This document shows, in pieces, positions 34,516-47,324 of a stretch of 64,000 nt of DNA. Both the position numbers and the translations under genes were made by a program. Within the stretch, counting starts at the first letter, position 1, and every line of letters begins with the position of its first letter. The notes under the pieces were generated by a model. The model had not been told where the DNA came from, ran no database searches, and saw only the letters and a list, made by a program, of their open reading frames with translations. The stretch spans positions 139,452,603 to 139,516,602 of the forward strand of contig CM022946.1 of the NCBI GenBank assembly GCA_012931725.1, read 5' to 3'. The DNA is from Litsea cubeba. Its lineage: Eukaryota > Streptophyta > Magnoliopsida > Laurales > Lauraceae.

Positions 34516-35081
34516 TTAACAGATTTGTTTCCAAGTCTGCTGACAAGTGCTTGCCCTTCTTCAAAATCCTCCGAAAAACTTTCGAGTGGGGACCCGAAGC
34601 CGAGGAGGCCTTCCAGAAGCTCAAAGCTTACCTGGCCGCTCCCCCTCTTCTTTCCCATGCTGCACCCAGGGAGGTGTTGTATTTATATCTCTCTGCTTCC
34701 CCCTCAGCAGTCAGCTCTGTCCTCATCAGAAATCATGATGGAGTGCAAAAGCCCATCTATTATGTGAGCAGAGCATACCGAGGGGCATAATTGAAATACT
34801 CGGAGCTGGAGAAGCTGGCGCTCGCCCTCATCTCGACGGCAAGGCACCTACGACATTATTTTCAGAGCCATACTATTGTTGTAATTACTTATCAGCTTCT
34901 GAAGAGAGTATTGGGAAAGCCGGATGTGTCCGGAAGATTGGTTAAGTGGGCAGTCGAATTGGGCGAGTTCGATGTCCAGTACCAGCCAAGGGCGGCTATC
35001 AAAGGGCAAGCTCTGGCTGACTTTGTGGCCAAATTTACAGCCCTAGAGGGTGTAACAAATGAGCCCACCAAGCTCCTGTAA
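34516..35081 (+). pseudogene. RT tail and RNase H of Tat element
   Basis: Reads LNRFVSKSADKCLPFFKIL and FEWGPEAEEAFQKLKAYL, then the RNase H segment RHYFQSHTIVVITYQLL and DVQYQPRAAIKGQALADFV. A TAA at 34788-34790 interrupts an otherwise open frame. The 5' end is cut by the LTR at 34515. On the right it is joined to the middle of the antisense gene, so the second RNase H and integrase were deleted. Confidence 0.85.
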
Positions 35082-35084
35082 TGG

Positions 35085-35814
35085 CCGCGGTACCTCGGCG
35101 TGTACCCTAACAGCTTCCAGGCCGATCTGGTCTCGTGCCCTTTATATCTCTCAACCTTCTTATGGTCGTCGACGTTCTTTTTCCAGCCTTCGCTCACAGC
35201 CCGGCGAACTGCACGCAAACAGCAAAGAATGTCAACTCGGCAATATAGTAGCAGAATGAAATAAACAGGGAAAAGAGGCGGTATTTACTTGGGACGGCCC
35301 CGGGATGACGAGGGACCATCAGCCTCCTGCTCTCACCGGCGCCGAATTCCCAGTCCCCGGACACGCAGAAAAGGTCTTCCTCGGCGTTCTTACTGGAATC
35401 CTCCAGGGCCAGGACGAAGCTTATTCGACGCTGCTTCACCCGGAGGTAGTAATTACCTTCCCCGGCCTTACAAATGTCATAGACATCCTCGATGTCATGA
35501 ACACCTAGGTCAGTCCCCAGGATCTCGTTCAGTTTCGCCGTGCCCATAATGACTTTGAAGCCGTTGGGCATCAACTGGCACGGGGTAATCGACCACATGC
35601 TAAGGCAGGCCCTAAGGAGGGGGTGCAGAGGAAACCTGACCCCGCCTTCGATCACAGAGATCAGAGGAAACGGCATCCAGCCGCAGGACCAACCGCCCGT
35701 GGCGTGGTCAGAAGGGTCCGCCGGCCTAAGGCGAACCCCCTCTGGGATGTCGTAAGTCGCCCTAAACCTAGCCATGCCCTCTTCTGTGTCTAACCGAAAT
35801 CTAGGGGTCCCCAT
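35085..35814 (-). pseudogene. antisense PF04195-type gene, partial
   Basis: Starts with MGTPRF at 35814. The PF04195-like domain has WMPFPLISVIEGGVRFPLHP then PNGFKVIMGTAKLNEILG. Exon 1 ends at 35289, and an 80-bp GT-AG intron (35288-35209) is inferred. Exon 2 continues with ERYKGHETRSAWKLLGYTPR to about 35085, where a deletion joins it to pol. The protein is closely similar to the gene at 62503 onward. That copy has an intron at the same codon, which supports the splice sites. A weak TATA-like sequence lies near 36030-36037 on the minus strand. Confidence 0.75.
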
Positions 35815-36292
35815 GACTGAAAGGAGGCGGCAGAAAGGCACCCTAGAGGTGAGGAAGCCCTAAAAACCAGATAGGGGCACGAAGTTACTTACAGAAACAG
35901 AGGGGCGAGTCAAGAACGAATCTGGACGCGTCCTACGGGCGTCCTCACCAGAGAAATCTCGAAGAACAGAAGTGAAAATCGGAAGCAGGGACGATGGAAA
36001 TCAGAAAGAAGAAAGAAGGAAGGCGGCCCTATTAATGGAGAAGGAGCCCTCTTTGGGCGCCACTTTCGAATTTGAAGAGATGGATTTCGTAATCCGAGCC
36101 TGTTCCATCAATAAGACAGCGCAATCAGTGAAGGGGCTACACGTGTGACCGTCGGTTCGCTTCCCAAAATGGGCAGGACAGAGCATTTATTGCCTCAGGG
36201 AGGTTGAGGCGACACCAGGCAATGATCGCCGCTTTACCGGGCAGGTTCTCTAGCTTTCGACCACTAAAGGCTAAGACGCTTGAGAGGTCAAA
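35815..36292. other. 5' region of antisense gene, no other gene
   Basis: Upstream and untranslated sequence of the minus-strand gene, running to the polypurine tract of the retroelement. Nothing else is seen. Confidence 0.5.
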
Positions 36293-36306
36293 AGCTAGGG
36301 GGCAAT
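36293..36306 (+). other. polypurine tract
   Basis: 'agctagggggcaat' directly before the LTR start at 36307. Its complement is found at 61941-61954, and a close variant ('agctagggggata') precedes the LTR at 52232. Confidence 0.75.
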
Positions 36307-37207
36307 TGTGTGGGGAGATTCCCAAAGCTCCAGGATCACGCTAATCATAGCCATCAAATGGGATTAGGCATCCTCACGTGCCTCACGTGCCGTCCGCATG
36401 CTAACCGCGTGGCCTCAGACTCACCTCGGCTACCAGGACGGAGGCCTCAGCCGAAGTCAGGCGGGTCTCGGCCGATAGCACCGAGCTCGGCTACCCAGAT
36501 GTCCGCCTCGGCTGAGAAGTCCACCTCGGCGGAAGACGCCGGGATGGAAGCTGAAGCAAAGAGACAATCTCCACTCGCGCCCCTCACCCCCCACGCCATC
36601 AGACACGTGGGGATATAGGGGCGCGAGCCAGTGAGACAGATGCGACATCCAGCCATCCACAATCTTCACCAGATCACTGACAGGGCGGCATCCAGCAGCT
36701 GAAGCCAAATCAGGGCGAGGCCCGAGGGAGGATCCGATGGTACCTCTACCGTCAAAGGCGCCCAACACGATCTGGCCCAACATGACACGCATTTAATGCG
36801 GTGTGGGTTGATCCGACTAGCATTAAATGCAAAGTGGGCTGGAATGGACCACATTTTATTACATTGTGGGCTGATGATGACTTCCCTATCAAGTCACGGG
36901 ACCCACAACAAAATATCATCCAAAGATATCACCCAAAACATCTATAAATAGATCCTCATTTCACATACAAGGTACGCACAATCTATACTTGAGAGCCGTT
37001 ACTCTGCCTCTCCTCTTCCTCTCCCTCCTTTGTTCCAGTTCATTCACTGACTTAGGCATCGGAGAGCCTTACGTTGCCCAGGCCAGGGCCCTCTGACCGT
37101 TTGCTCTTCCCTTTCAGGCTTTCAGGCGGCACGTCATCTTCTTCACTTTGGATAAGTCCTCTAAGGCACCCCCGATTATTGTGGGTCATTATTTTTCTGC
37201 ACCTACA
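36307..37207 (+). repeat. 3' LTR (LTR family 2), 901 bp
   Basis: Starts TGTGTGGGGAG and ends GCACCTACA, with TATA 'tctataaatag' at ~36941. It is related over its length to the reverse copy at 60999-61940. It closes the + strand Tat fragment 34516-37207. Confidence 0.85.
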
Positions 37208-38496
37208 ACCTTATCTTCTTGTAGAGAAGAGAAGAATCAATGAAACCTGTGGCCATGTCACACGGAGAAGAGAATAAAAATGCCACATAGAAAAGAGGCT
37301 CGTGGTAAAGAAGACTACGTGTGGCGAAGGTTATAGTTCATTTTCTCAGTTACTCATTCTAGTTACAGAAAAGAGGGCTGCATATATATGCCAATTTCAG
37401 TTACAAATCACCATAACGGTTTTAAGAGTTACTAATAGGGTAAGGTGATAAACAATTACGCTTAGCACATGCAATATTAGTCATACAATTAAACAATCTA
37501 TAAACTTTTAAAATTAATAAAATAAGAAAATGATAAACAATTACAAAAGGTACAATGATCATAATTTTAATTTGTTAAGTGATATAGAGATATGGGTTTT
37601 TTTATTTATCATCAATAAAGTGGAGTTTCTATATATTTTATATCCATTTTGATAAGTGGGATTAAAAAACATATAAGACAATTATCTTAACCATATTTAA
37701 AAAGAAAGAATGACTCCAATTAATTCTCTTCTCTTATTTTTAATTTTTTTAAAAAAATTCAGGTTAGTTCCTTTCTGTTATCGCCCAATCACTAAAAGAA
37801 AAAAAAATCAACCAAATGCCACTTAGCATTTAATATAAACCAATAGAAATGCAACAACTATAGTATGGAATATTACTTGTTAAGATTTAAAGTAGGTAAT
37901 ATATAATGGTAATTGCTCATTATTCATCAAACAAAAATAGCACATTACGTGACATATCAACCATCACTGAAAACTAAATAGATTATGAATAACATTAGAA
38001 TTTAGAAAGGACATTAAAATAAAAACAAATAGAGATTATACCGAGGGTTGAAAATGTTCTAAACAATAAGTATCGTCGAACAATGTCATTTGATAAAATT
38101 AAACTTCATTATATACATTCCTTTCAACAAATTTAATCATTCTTTTCTTTCCATCTTGTAGAGCTTTCATAGTGAAAATCATCTGTTATTTAACTTCATG
38201 TGATATACAATATCATAGATTCCCTTTAATAGATCCAGCCCTTTTCCCATCCCATCTTGTTGAGGCAAATCCCTTCTTCGGGAAACCTCAAAAGACACCT
38301 ATCAAAAAGTCATATATACTTTTCTATTAAAAACCTCAATAAATAGGAAAAATGAGAAAAATAGGAAAAATAGATCAGGCAAAGAAGAAGAGTCAAATAA
38401 AATAAATAAACCTATTGTGGGTAAGAATTATTGCTTCGATATTATTCTGGTCAAGTGATACATTTATCACAATACATGCTTTCTCTCCAGTTGAGA
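37208..38496. other. intergenic; shares a repeat with 53.3 kb
   Basis: AT-rich, with no gene. 37238-37450 ('tggccatgtcacacggag', 'gccaatttcagttacaaatc') resembles 53288-53510 in the same orientation. This indicates a local duplication or an unrecognised dispersed repeat. Confidence 0.6.
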
Positions 38497-38642
38497 TGTT
38501 GAGGTCAACGTCCACCCTTGCTCTTGAGCGGTCATAATTGTGGTCGAGCCCTCACCCTCACTATAAAACCATTGATGTGTCGTTTCCCATCACCAATTGG
38601 TTTTGGGATAAGTGGTAGTTCAATGGGGTGTAAGATCCAACA
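38497..38642 (+). repeat. short TRIM-like LTR, left
   Basis: 146 bp, starts TGTTGAGGTCAACG and ends GATCCAACA. A PBS (TGGTATCAGAGC) follows at 38645. A shorter copy lacking the middle lies at 49390-49473. Confidence 0.7.
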
Positions 38643-38644
38643 GG

Positions 38645-38656
38645 TGGTATCAGAGC
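38645..38656 (+). other. tRNA-iMet-type primer binding site
   Basis: TGGTATCAGAGC, complementary to the 3' end of plant initiator methionine tRNA, two bases after the LTR end. Confidence 0.75.
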
Positions 38657-38744
38657 CTGTTAGGTCGGGTGTTCGAGTCACGGGACACGCGTTTTGCGAG
38701 TTGTGCAGCAGGAGTCACAACGGGTGTGCCGTTGTCGAGGGGTC

Positions 38745-41485
38745 TGTGTCTACCCTACCTGCAAGATGGCCTTTGGAAGAAAATTTCCTTTAGGTCTGAC
38801 TTTGGTCAGCTATTTGTGTACGAGGCTAAAGATGATCGGGTTCTCGAGCGCTGTGCCAAGCCGAACAATAGATATTTTGGTGAGCACCTTCTTTATACAT
38901 GGTTTGTATACCATTGCCGTGATCTACACCGTCTTGGGGAGTAAGAAGGTTTGCCATTTTATAGAGCTGTCACCAGTGGGTCAGACATGGGCCTTTCCCT
39001 TGATTCTATCCGGAGGGTGGTAAATAACTTTAGAAGCTACGATTTTTGCAATAGACCAGTTTTGGTTCGAGATCTGCATTTCACAAGCCTGGTTAGCAGT
39101 CAGTGTTCGGTTGATAAGGAAAATTCTCACACTCGGATCTTGTCGTTGACCACTTGAGAGAAAGAATGGCTTGTTTCCATTAGGCCTTCAAATTTGGTCT
39201 TCTATAGAGAAGGGTTGATTGACATCCAACCATATATTTTGGCGCGATTTTGTACGCAGTTTGGTTATTCCCAAGAGTCTGGGGTATCCAAGCCAGATTA
39301 GGGGGAGAATTTAGAATGTCACTCTTCAAGATGCATTAAATGCGTGGCTTTTCTTCTCCGCCTTTAATACTGGTGCCTCCTTCCGACTGCCGCAGTACAG
39401 CGACCAGGCTTGCACCTTTGGTTTCGTCGAATGGTATGCCATTGGCCGGACTTCAATCCAGTTTGCACTTCAAGATGATTTTACTGGGGTGGGTGTTGTT
39501 GTAGAATCGAAGGCTGATGGGACTCTTGATCGCGATCATTTGGACACGCATGTCCACAGCGCCTCCAAAAGGAAGATTGGTCTCTATGAAGGGGGTATCG
39601 ACTGGTGTGCGCCTTATAATGGCTACAAATGTGGAGTTGAAAACCAATCCACCATGGCTAGAAGGAAGAGACCAGATCGACCTCGTCCTCCCACCTCGAG
39701 TACTGCCAAGCCCTCTCTGGCTGCCCATTTGAACGCTGGTGAGGGTCAGCCAAGAAAAAGAAAGGCTCGGGCCTCAAGAGTAATTGAGACTGTTAGCCCA
39801 GCCTCGAAGAAGAATAGAAGGGGTGATTCACACAGAGGCGTTGATAAAGATGTGCCATCAGGTTCCCAAGTTGTCCCTCATTCTTCTGTTGCAGTTCCTC
39901 CATCTCCTGCCGCAGAGGTTATTACATTGATAGAAGATTATGCCTTCGTGGATGAGGGTGGAGTAGTCACAGCACCGTCTCCAGCTTGCAGGAGACAAAT
40001 TGATTTTTTCGATGAGCCCATTGTGCCGAACACTCCACAACCTCCTGTGCAAGAAGAATTGCAGCAAGAGTAGACTGAGGAGGCAATTAAAGTCCTTCCT
40101 TCTATCCCTCCTTTAACTTCTTCTTTTGTCCCTCCTCTTATTGAACAGAGTGAGGTTGGATCAATTGAGTCCATTTCTCCGGCTAATGTATAGCCGCAGT
40201 CGAAGGCCTTTGTAAATGAAGGTATTCTTCCTCCTTCACCTCCTCACATTGTACAGACGGATGTGGAGGAAATAGTTAGAATAGAAATGTCTTCCCCGAC
40301 TCCTATCATTCTGGAGCGCATTGAAGAAGCGCCCGCTTTGGAGGGGTCCATACCCGTTCCCCTTGTACATAAAGAGACAGCGGGGAGTACGGAAGATTTA
40401 CAAATAGTAGAACATCCACCCGTTGTACAGGAAGGGTTGGATGTAAATACAATAAATGATCCGGCAGATGTGCAGTTACAGCAGGAATAAACTTTTGAAG
40501 CACGTTTGATAGTGGAGGAGGGAGATGAAACGGTCCAGCTTCTGTCCATTGAACCTAGTGATACACTAGTGCAAGCGGAAACCGTAGATCCCCCTATAAA
40601 TAAAGAGGCAGCTTTGGCAGAAGAATGTTCATTTGCCGTCAATAGCGGAGAGATGATTTTAGAGCCTCCCGTTCAATCTAGTGAGCTTCAAGGTAACAGA
40701 ATCCTTTCAAGAGTCTTTATCTTCACCCCGAATCTTCTTTAGCAGTCCTTTTGCTTTATTCATTGTATATTTCTTTTCCACTGCCAGCGATTTATCAATT
40801 TTTGTTTAATTTTGCAGATCAGTTGCCTCTGGAGTCTACATCACAACTTGAGGCTGATGGTGACCCAGGTAACTCATTTGCTTCCGAATTATTGGTGGTC
40901 TCTGAGCCTTCCACCGCAATGTAGGGAGCAGGGGCCGTAACTGATGACTTAACGTGAGCTCTTTATATCGAGGCTTGAGTTATTTGTACCAAGACTTCTA
41001 ATTTCTTGGATAAGAGATGGATACATCTATTACACCATGTAATCTTCTTCCTATTTCATCCCTTTTGTTCATTCTTTCCTTGGTCATTCTGATGTCAAAG
41101 TTTGTTTTTTGCGTCTCTCGTTTTTTTTATACAGTTGGTGAAGGTACTTCTTCTGCAACCCGAATAACAATAGAAAGAAACGCCCATGATGTTGATTCCT
41201 CTGTTGTTCCTCAGACACCAGACGATGCATCTTTCGAGCTTGTCCCATCGCCGGCCTTGTTAAAAGGAACATAAAGATACTGTGAAGAGAATGTTGCACG
41301 GGATAACCCATACCCTCACCAGCGGTAATTTGAACCAGTTGTCTAACTGTCGACGCGCCACGAACAACATCTTTGGCCTGAACTGGGCACAGCTGGATAT
41401 AAGGCCCTTGAAAGCCATCTTTGATGACCTTAGTTCTATTGGCACCACGAAAAGTTCTCTTCCCACCGCAGTTATTATGCCAATT
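38745..41485 (+). pseudogene. PMD-type antisense gene, second copy, 5' part
   Basis: Decayed relative of the giant element's antisense PMD gene. It shows YPTCKMAFGRKFPLG, LLYTWFVYHCRDLHRLGE and the block near 39170-39290, then basic NLS-like stretches (RKRKARASR, PASKKNRR near 39760-39820). Long acidic/Pro-rich repeats follow (about 40070-40690), with TAG or TAA stops at ~40072, ~40191 and ~40487. Exons near 40820 and 41135 follow GT-AG-like junctions. Around 41290-41430 it matches the coiled-coil exon of the giant copy (GLNWAQLDIRPLKAIFDDL against GLDVTGARAIVDRI). The 5' end is cut at ~38745, and a MULE interrupts it after ~41485. Confidence 0.6.
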
Positions 41486-41925
41486 TTTTTTACAATAAAA
41501 TCATTATGTGAAATGACTAAAATGGACATCTCATAAACCATGTTGAAAATGCTAATTTCTCTTCACACACATAACTCATCTCTACCCTCTTCACACAACA
41601 CTTACGGTTTCAAATTCTCATTCCCCCATTCCACCCCACATTTCCCTTCTTCTTTCACTCTCATTATTCCTCCCTTCAATCTCTTTACAACATTGCACCA
41701 CTCATCCACAGTTCACCTTCTTCCTTGTTCCTTTTCCCCCTTGCTCTCACCAAACTATTTTGTTGTAGTTAAATCAAACCAAATATTGCAATGGACAAGG
41801 AAATGAAAAAGGAAATCGTGTGTTTTAATCCTACTAGCAGCAAAAAAGTTAGTATGGTTGAGTATCTCAGTGTTTTTGTCAAATTTTTTCAAGTTCTGTA
41901 TTGTAGTTGTTCGCGATATGTCTGG

Positions 41926-42108
41926 ACTGGTATGTCTGAACATTTCTGAAATGTTCGGACAGACGATACCGAACATTCCCCATATGTTCGAATATTTCTA
42001 TTCGAACATAAGAGACTTGTTCGATACTTTATTTCCGAACATAAGTCAACTGTTCGGAAATTATATGTCGAACATATGGTTTATGTTCGGATTTTTTTTT
42101 TCGAATGA
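41926..42108 (+). repeat. TGTTCGGA palindrome array, left
   Basis: About a dozen copies of GTTCG/CGAAC half-sites, many as palindromes such as 'gttcgaa' or paired as 'tgttcggaca', at ~20-bp intervals directly upstream of the transposase gene. A matching array lies upstream of the convergent gene at 47325-47520. Confidence 0.75.
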
Positions 42109-42176
42109 TACTGATACCACTTTTTCCTTAGTGCAGCTTTCCACAGAAGAAAGCCCAAGTTCAGTCAGCCTATGTA

Positions 42177-44958
42177 ATGGACTTTACAGATGTGTTTACT
42201 ACCGAAAAAGTAAGACATTATATTAAAATCTCAATATACTTACTTATTGTGTGTTACTAATGTCTGATTCAATGGTTATGTGTTTAGATATTTCACAGCC
42301 GAGATGCATTAGTGAATTGGGTTCGTGATGTGGGTAAAAGAAATGGATTTGTCTTTGTCATAAAGGTGTCAAATGCTGCAAGGCCTGGAAGAAAAGCTAG
42401 GGTTGTCCTAGCATGTGAGAGAAGTTCAAGCATTGTAAGACCAAAGACGAGGGGCCTACTAAAAAGAAGATCAAGCAAACAGGATCGAAGAAATGTGGAT
42501 GCCCTTTTACATTAAAGGGCAAGAAGCTTGACACTTTTGATGATTGGATGTTGGAAGTTGCATGTGGTATACAGAATCACTCTGCTGCAGAGTATCTAGA
42601 GGGTCATTCATTCGCAGGGAGACTAACAGAAGAGGAAACAAAATTGATGGTTGATATGTCTAAGAGCATGGTACGACCAAAAGATATTTTGGTTACATTA
42701 AAACAAAGAAGTGCCTTAAATGTGACTACAATGAAAACCATTTACAATGCACGTCATAGGCACAGAGTTGTTGAGCGGGGTGGGAGAACACAGATGCAAC
42801 AACTGATTGGAAAGTTGACAGAGCATAAGTACATTGAATGTCACAGGAACAATGAGGACAGTGACGTTGTTACTGATTTGGTTTGAGCGCATCCAACAAG
42901 CATACAGTTGTTGCGGTCATTTCCTCATGTTTTAATAATGGATTGCACTTACAAGACAAACCGGTATCGCATGCCCTTACTGGAGATTGTAGGAGTGACC
43001 TCGACAGATATGACTTTCTCTGTGTGTTTTGCTTACATAGAAGCCGAACGTGAAGACAACTATACATAGGCTTTGGGTGTTTTACGTTCTCTCATTGGTG
43101 AGGACGCTCTTCCTGATGTTATTGTCACAGACAGAGAATTGGCACTACTAAAAGCCATCAACACCATATTCCCTACTGCAACGCATCTATTATGCAAATG
43201 GCACATAAATAAGAATGTCCTAGCAAAATGTAAGAAATTGTTCGAGACCAAGGAGAAGTGGGATAGATTTATATTGCATTGGAATATGTTAGTCCATGCC
43301 TCCACAGAAGAAGATTATATTGATCATCTGCGTAAGCTAAACCAAGAGTTCACAACATATCCATCAGCACTTCAGTACGTCAAAGAGAGTTGGTTAAATG
43401 AATACAATGAGAGATTTGTATCTGTGTGGGTTGATAAATGCATGCATTTTGGAAATACTACGTCAAACAGGTACGTCTTATACTTTAATTTGGATGAATT
43501 GATGCTTATGCTTATTTATATATAATGCATTATTAATTATTATGTTGTTTATATCGGGCTGAGTCTTCACATTCATAGTTGAAGAGACAACTTGGATCAT
43601 CTCAGGGTACTTTTGAGACAAATTGGGCAAAAACACACAGCTTGCTTGAACTACAGCATACAAGTATTAAAGCTTCATTCGAGAAGAGCAAGACAATAGT
43701 GCAACATAGTTTCAAGCCCTCTGAATTTAAAGAGCTTCGTGGGAACATATCAAGAAATGCCTTGGAAAAGATTTTGGCAGAAACTAAGAGATCAAATCTG
43801 GTTGGAATTGATAAGATTGCATGCGGTTGTATTATCCGTTCCACACATGGGTTACCATGTGCGCATGAGATTGCTACATATGTTTCAGAAGGACGGCCAA
43901 TTCCCCTACAGTGTATACATCCGCATTGGGTCAAGCTTGACATAAATCTGAGTACCGTTTCGAGCTATAATATGGAGTTGGACTGTAAGACGGAGTTAGA
44001 GTTACTTGAAAAGAGGTTCAATGAATTTGATCAAACAAGAAAACTGCAACTCTTAAAGAAGATGAGGGAGCTATCAAAGCCTGACAGTACATTCTTGTTA
44101 GAACCAGAAGCAAAGTCACGAACCCGTGGGCGACCACGCATTAGGGTTGATACATCCACCAAAAGGGAACCAAGTGCCTTTGAGTTGGTTCAATCTGCAC
44201 AGGACAGTCACTCACCTTCATCCATTAAGGTTAAGGCACCGTTGGAACAGAAAAAAAAAGAAAAAAAGAAAAGCCTAGAGTTGTGAGGACAAGATCCAAA
44301 AATGTCAGTTCTTATATTACTCAGTTCTCAGAAGGATTAAGGCCTTTTATACGCCTTATCAAAGATGTTGCAGCCGATGGTATTGTGGTTTTAGAGCGAT
44401 TGCTGCTTTGATTGGTCATACTGAAGATGGATGGAGATAGGTTCGGAGAGAACTCTTGCATGAGTTGCTGCACCATGTAGAACATTACAAGCAGTTATAC
44501 GGAGTGGAAAACAGAGTTGAAGAACTGATTGAGATACTATCTTACTATAAGGATAATCCTTCGTACAACCATTGGTTGACTATGCCTGACATTGGGCATC
44601 TTATCGCATCTCGTTACAACTTGGTCTTATTTCACTTTAGCATGGCACAGTGTTTAACATTTCTTCTTCTAAGGTCACCACCATTGCCTGTATCTACTCG
44701 ATTGGAGATAGCGATAGGTTTTGTTAATTCTTGCCATTTCGTTCATGTATTGAAAACTAAAATTGTATTTTTTTATTTAATTACAATATGTGAACGTATT
44801 AACAGGTTTATTTATTTTTTTTGTAGGTTTTCATGAACCCAGATCATCTTGTACCACCCATTGCCAATAAGTGGAAAGAATTCTGTCATCCTTGCGCTAG
44901 CCAATGGGAATTAGCATATGAAGATCGAATCAGGCATTTTAAATTAAAGAAATTATAA
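42177..44958 (+). pseudogene. MULE transposase fused to OTU-like protease
   Basis: Catalyses cut-and-paste transposition when intact. Exon 1 is 42177-42209, followed by an intron to 42287. The order is: FAR1-like zinc region (GKRNGFVFVIKVSNAARPGRK ... CGCPFTLKGKKL), MULE DDE core with Asp in VLIMDCTYKTNRY and VTDRELALLKA then HLLCKWHINKNV, and a SWIM zinc finger (CGCIIRSTHGLPCAHEI). A C-terminal OTU-type cysteine protease domain follows (44290-44958; 'CHFVH' before an intron at 44747-44826). Damage: TGA 42884-42886 and TAG 43067-43069, both where Trp is expected, frameshifts near 42420 and 44260, a TAG near 43578, TAG 44438-44440, and a 1-bp loss inside the OTU catalytic motif near 44380. Confidence 0.85.
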
Positions 44959-45318
44959 GTCTAGATGTAGCAACATGTGAGACTGTCTCATTGGATTGAG
45001 AAGATTGTATTTTTTTTCTATGTATTTCTCTAGTCACATTGTTCGAAGAATTCATGTATTTCTCTACCAGAATATCCAAGATAAAAGGACAACATTTTTA
45101 ATTTAGAATATGCAAGTTGATTTGTTTTCAACTTTGTCCGTACAACCATGTTCAAAATTTTTTTGATTATAACCATGTTCCAAATGTAAACAACCGTGTT
45201 CCAAATATTGTGATTACAACCATGTTCTAACCCATAAAAAAACACACCATAATATTAACTAAAATTTTAAAAAACTAAATGATTTTCTTAAAGTAACTGG
45301 TCATCTTCCAAAATGAAA
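44959..45318. other. spacer between convergent MULE genes
   Basis: AT-rich 3' flanks of the two genes, with repeats of 'aaccatgttc' (about 45145-45225). No gene. Confidence 0.6.
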
Positions 45319-47287
45319 TCAGCTACTGTCCCTACGGTGCCTGCGGGCATAAGAACGAGCAGTCATGCTGGGGTGTCGAACCGTACGCTCCACCTCTTCA
45401 ATGGTCATTCCACGTAGCACATGTGCGGCCTGCTCGACGTGAGTGTATATACCATGTGGGTCATCAATCCATCCATCTTGGCCCCTCTCCATGACTCTAT
45501 CAAGGATGCACAATGCACCCGCATTACGCTACAAGTAAGATGTTTAATTCATTAATTTACAATAAAAAACATTTAAAAAATGTGAAATATTGCTCAATTA
45601 ACCATACCATCTCATAATCAATGTTTGCACTAGGTTGTGCATCTCGAGGATGTGGTCGATAAGCTGATTGGGAGTTAGGGTTTTGAAGCAACCTCCATGA
45701 CACTCGTGCGTACCAAGCCATGAATTGTGGTACACAATCAGATGGATGTCGAACTGGAATGCTTCGATTCAACCCAGACAGTAGGTGATCATTCCATCTT
45801 TCCCATACTTGATCAAAATATTGATATGCATTTGTAGTCGGGCCTCGTGTAGCACGGATTGGGATTAATGGGGGTAGAGGAATAGTCTGCACCCTACCAA
45901 ACTGCCTCAGGATCCTATCTGGATGATATGGCTCAACAACGTCGAAGGACTTAATGCACCCACAGTAGAAGGCGACCTGATTAAATGGATGTTGCTGCCT
46001 AATATCGCGATAAGGATCCCACGTGACCTGCATGACCAAAATAATTATAAGAAATTTCATTATACTATAGATAATTTTTAGTAAGTCATGAATAAAGAAT
46101 TTTTATTACCTCATCTGCACTCATATAATCAAGCCGCTCTCGCAGTGCCTGTAGGGGAGCAGTAGTCTCCCTACGAGTGAGCCAGCGATACACTCGGGGT
46201 TGGGTGACTCCATATAAAATATTGGACGTTGGAGCGAAACACTCGAAATGCTCAAAAATCCACGTCTCTAGCAGCGTAAGATATCCAACAATCTGTTTAA
46301 CTTCCTTACGAGTGGCTAATCCCAACTGTCGATACAAATAAGCCAGAGCAGCGGCACCCCATGCATATGTACGGACACTTGACAAGTCTGTCAACAATGT
46401 CAGATATATAATTGGCACACATGTGCCACTCTTGTCCGCGAATAATGTACAGCCTAATAAATACAGAAGATATGCTCTCACTGCACAATCAATCATGTCA
46501 TCTCCATCCTCATCGGTTATTAAAGAGAACCTCCCTCTTAGCCACTCCAGTCTTACAGATTGGCCCCTTACTTGCTGCAGCTCATCATTTGCCTCATTTG
46601 GATGAACTCCCAGAGCGTCAACAAGGAGCGAATGAGCATCTTGAAATGACATTCTACCATTATAAGCAACAGAATGACCAGTCACCGGAGTCCCAAGTAT
46701 GGTGGCAACATCATCTAGACTTATGGACATTTCACCAAAAGTTATGTGGAAAGTGTTTCTTTCAGGTTGCCACCTTTCCACAAAATAAGAGACAAGAATC
46801 TTACTAACAGATCGGTATGATGTTGTGATGAGTGGACTCAAATTAGATCTATCCACTAACTCTCTGAACCTGTTGCTCTCATTCAATGTCTAGTGTGGTA
46901 TTTTCTGTCCATGGCTCAAACACTTCAGCGGGGCCTGTTCCTGCATTCCGAAAATATTACATTATTAAATAATCTAACAATTACGTTGAGTTTTATGTAA
47001 TATAAAGAGAAAAACAAAAAAAAAGTATGTACCTGTGAATGCCAAATGTATGCAGCTATGTGTGTGTTGAAACTGGGCAGCAAAGAACGATCTACTGGCC
47101 CCGCAGTTATTTCTTATTCAACATCAGCTTCTTCTTCATGTTGTTCAACAGGAGCTCCTTCTTCTTCATTGCCTCCTTCTGAATCATATTCCGGTTCCCT
47201 GACTTCTTCTACAACCTCCTCATTTATTTGACGGCGCCTCCTATTGGAAGCCGTCGGCCTTACTCTAGAACTGCTTGGCCTATCCAT
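45319..47287 (-). pseudogene. plant mobile domain (MAIN-like) gene in MULE
   Basis: PMD protein similar to plant MAIN/MAIL1 and to PMDs carried by transposons. Four exons on the minus strand (47287-47034, 46940-46110, 46027-45608, 45528-45319), all with GT-AG junctions. The N-terminus is acidic. The PMD has FHITFGEMSISLDDVATIL, CAVRAYLLYLLGCTLFAD and YRWLTRRETTAPLQALRERL, then WDPYRDIRQQHPFNQV. The last exon ends SYARRHRRDSS. Only two premature stops are seen, a TAA in exon 1 near 47111 and a TAG near 46892. The PMD core is otherwise open, so it is better preserved than the transposase. MAIN and MAIL1 act in transposon silencing. What a MULE-borne copy does is not known. Confidence 0.8.
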
Positions 47288-47324
47288 TCCTGAAATATTA
47301 TATGAAGAGTGATTAAATTTTTTT

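Noticed and set aside
38640..38690. tRNA-like B-box (gttcgagtc) after TGGTATCAGAGC
   Set aside because: No cloverleaf or A-box at the right distance. The position after an LTR end explains it as PBS plus leader.
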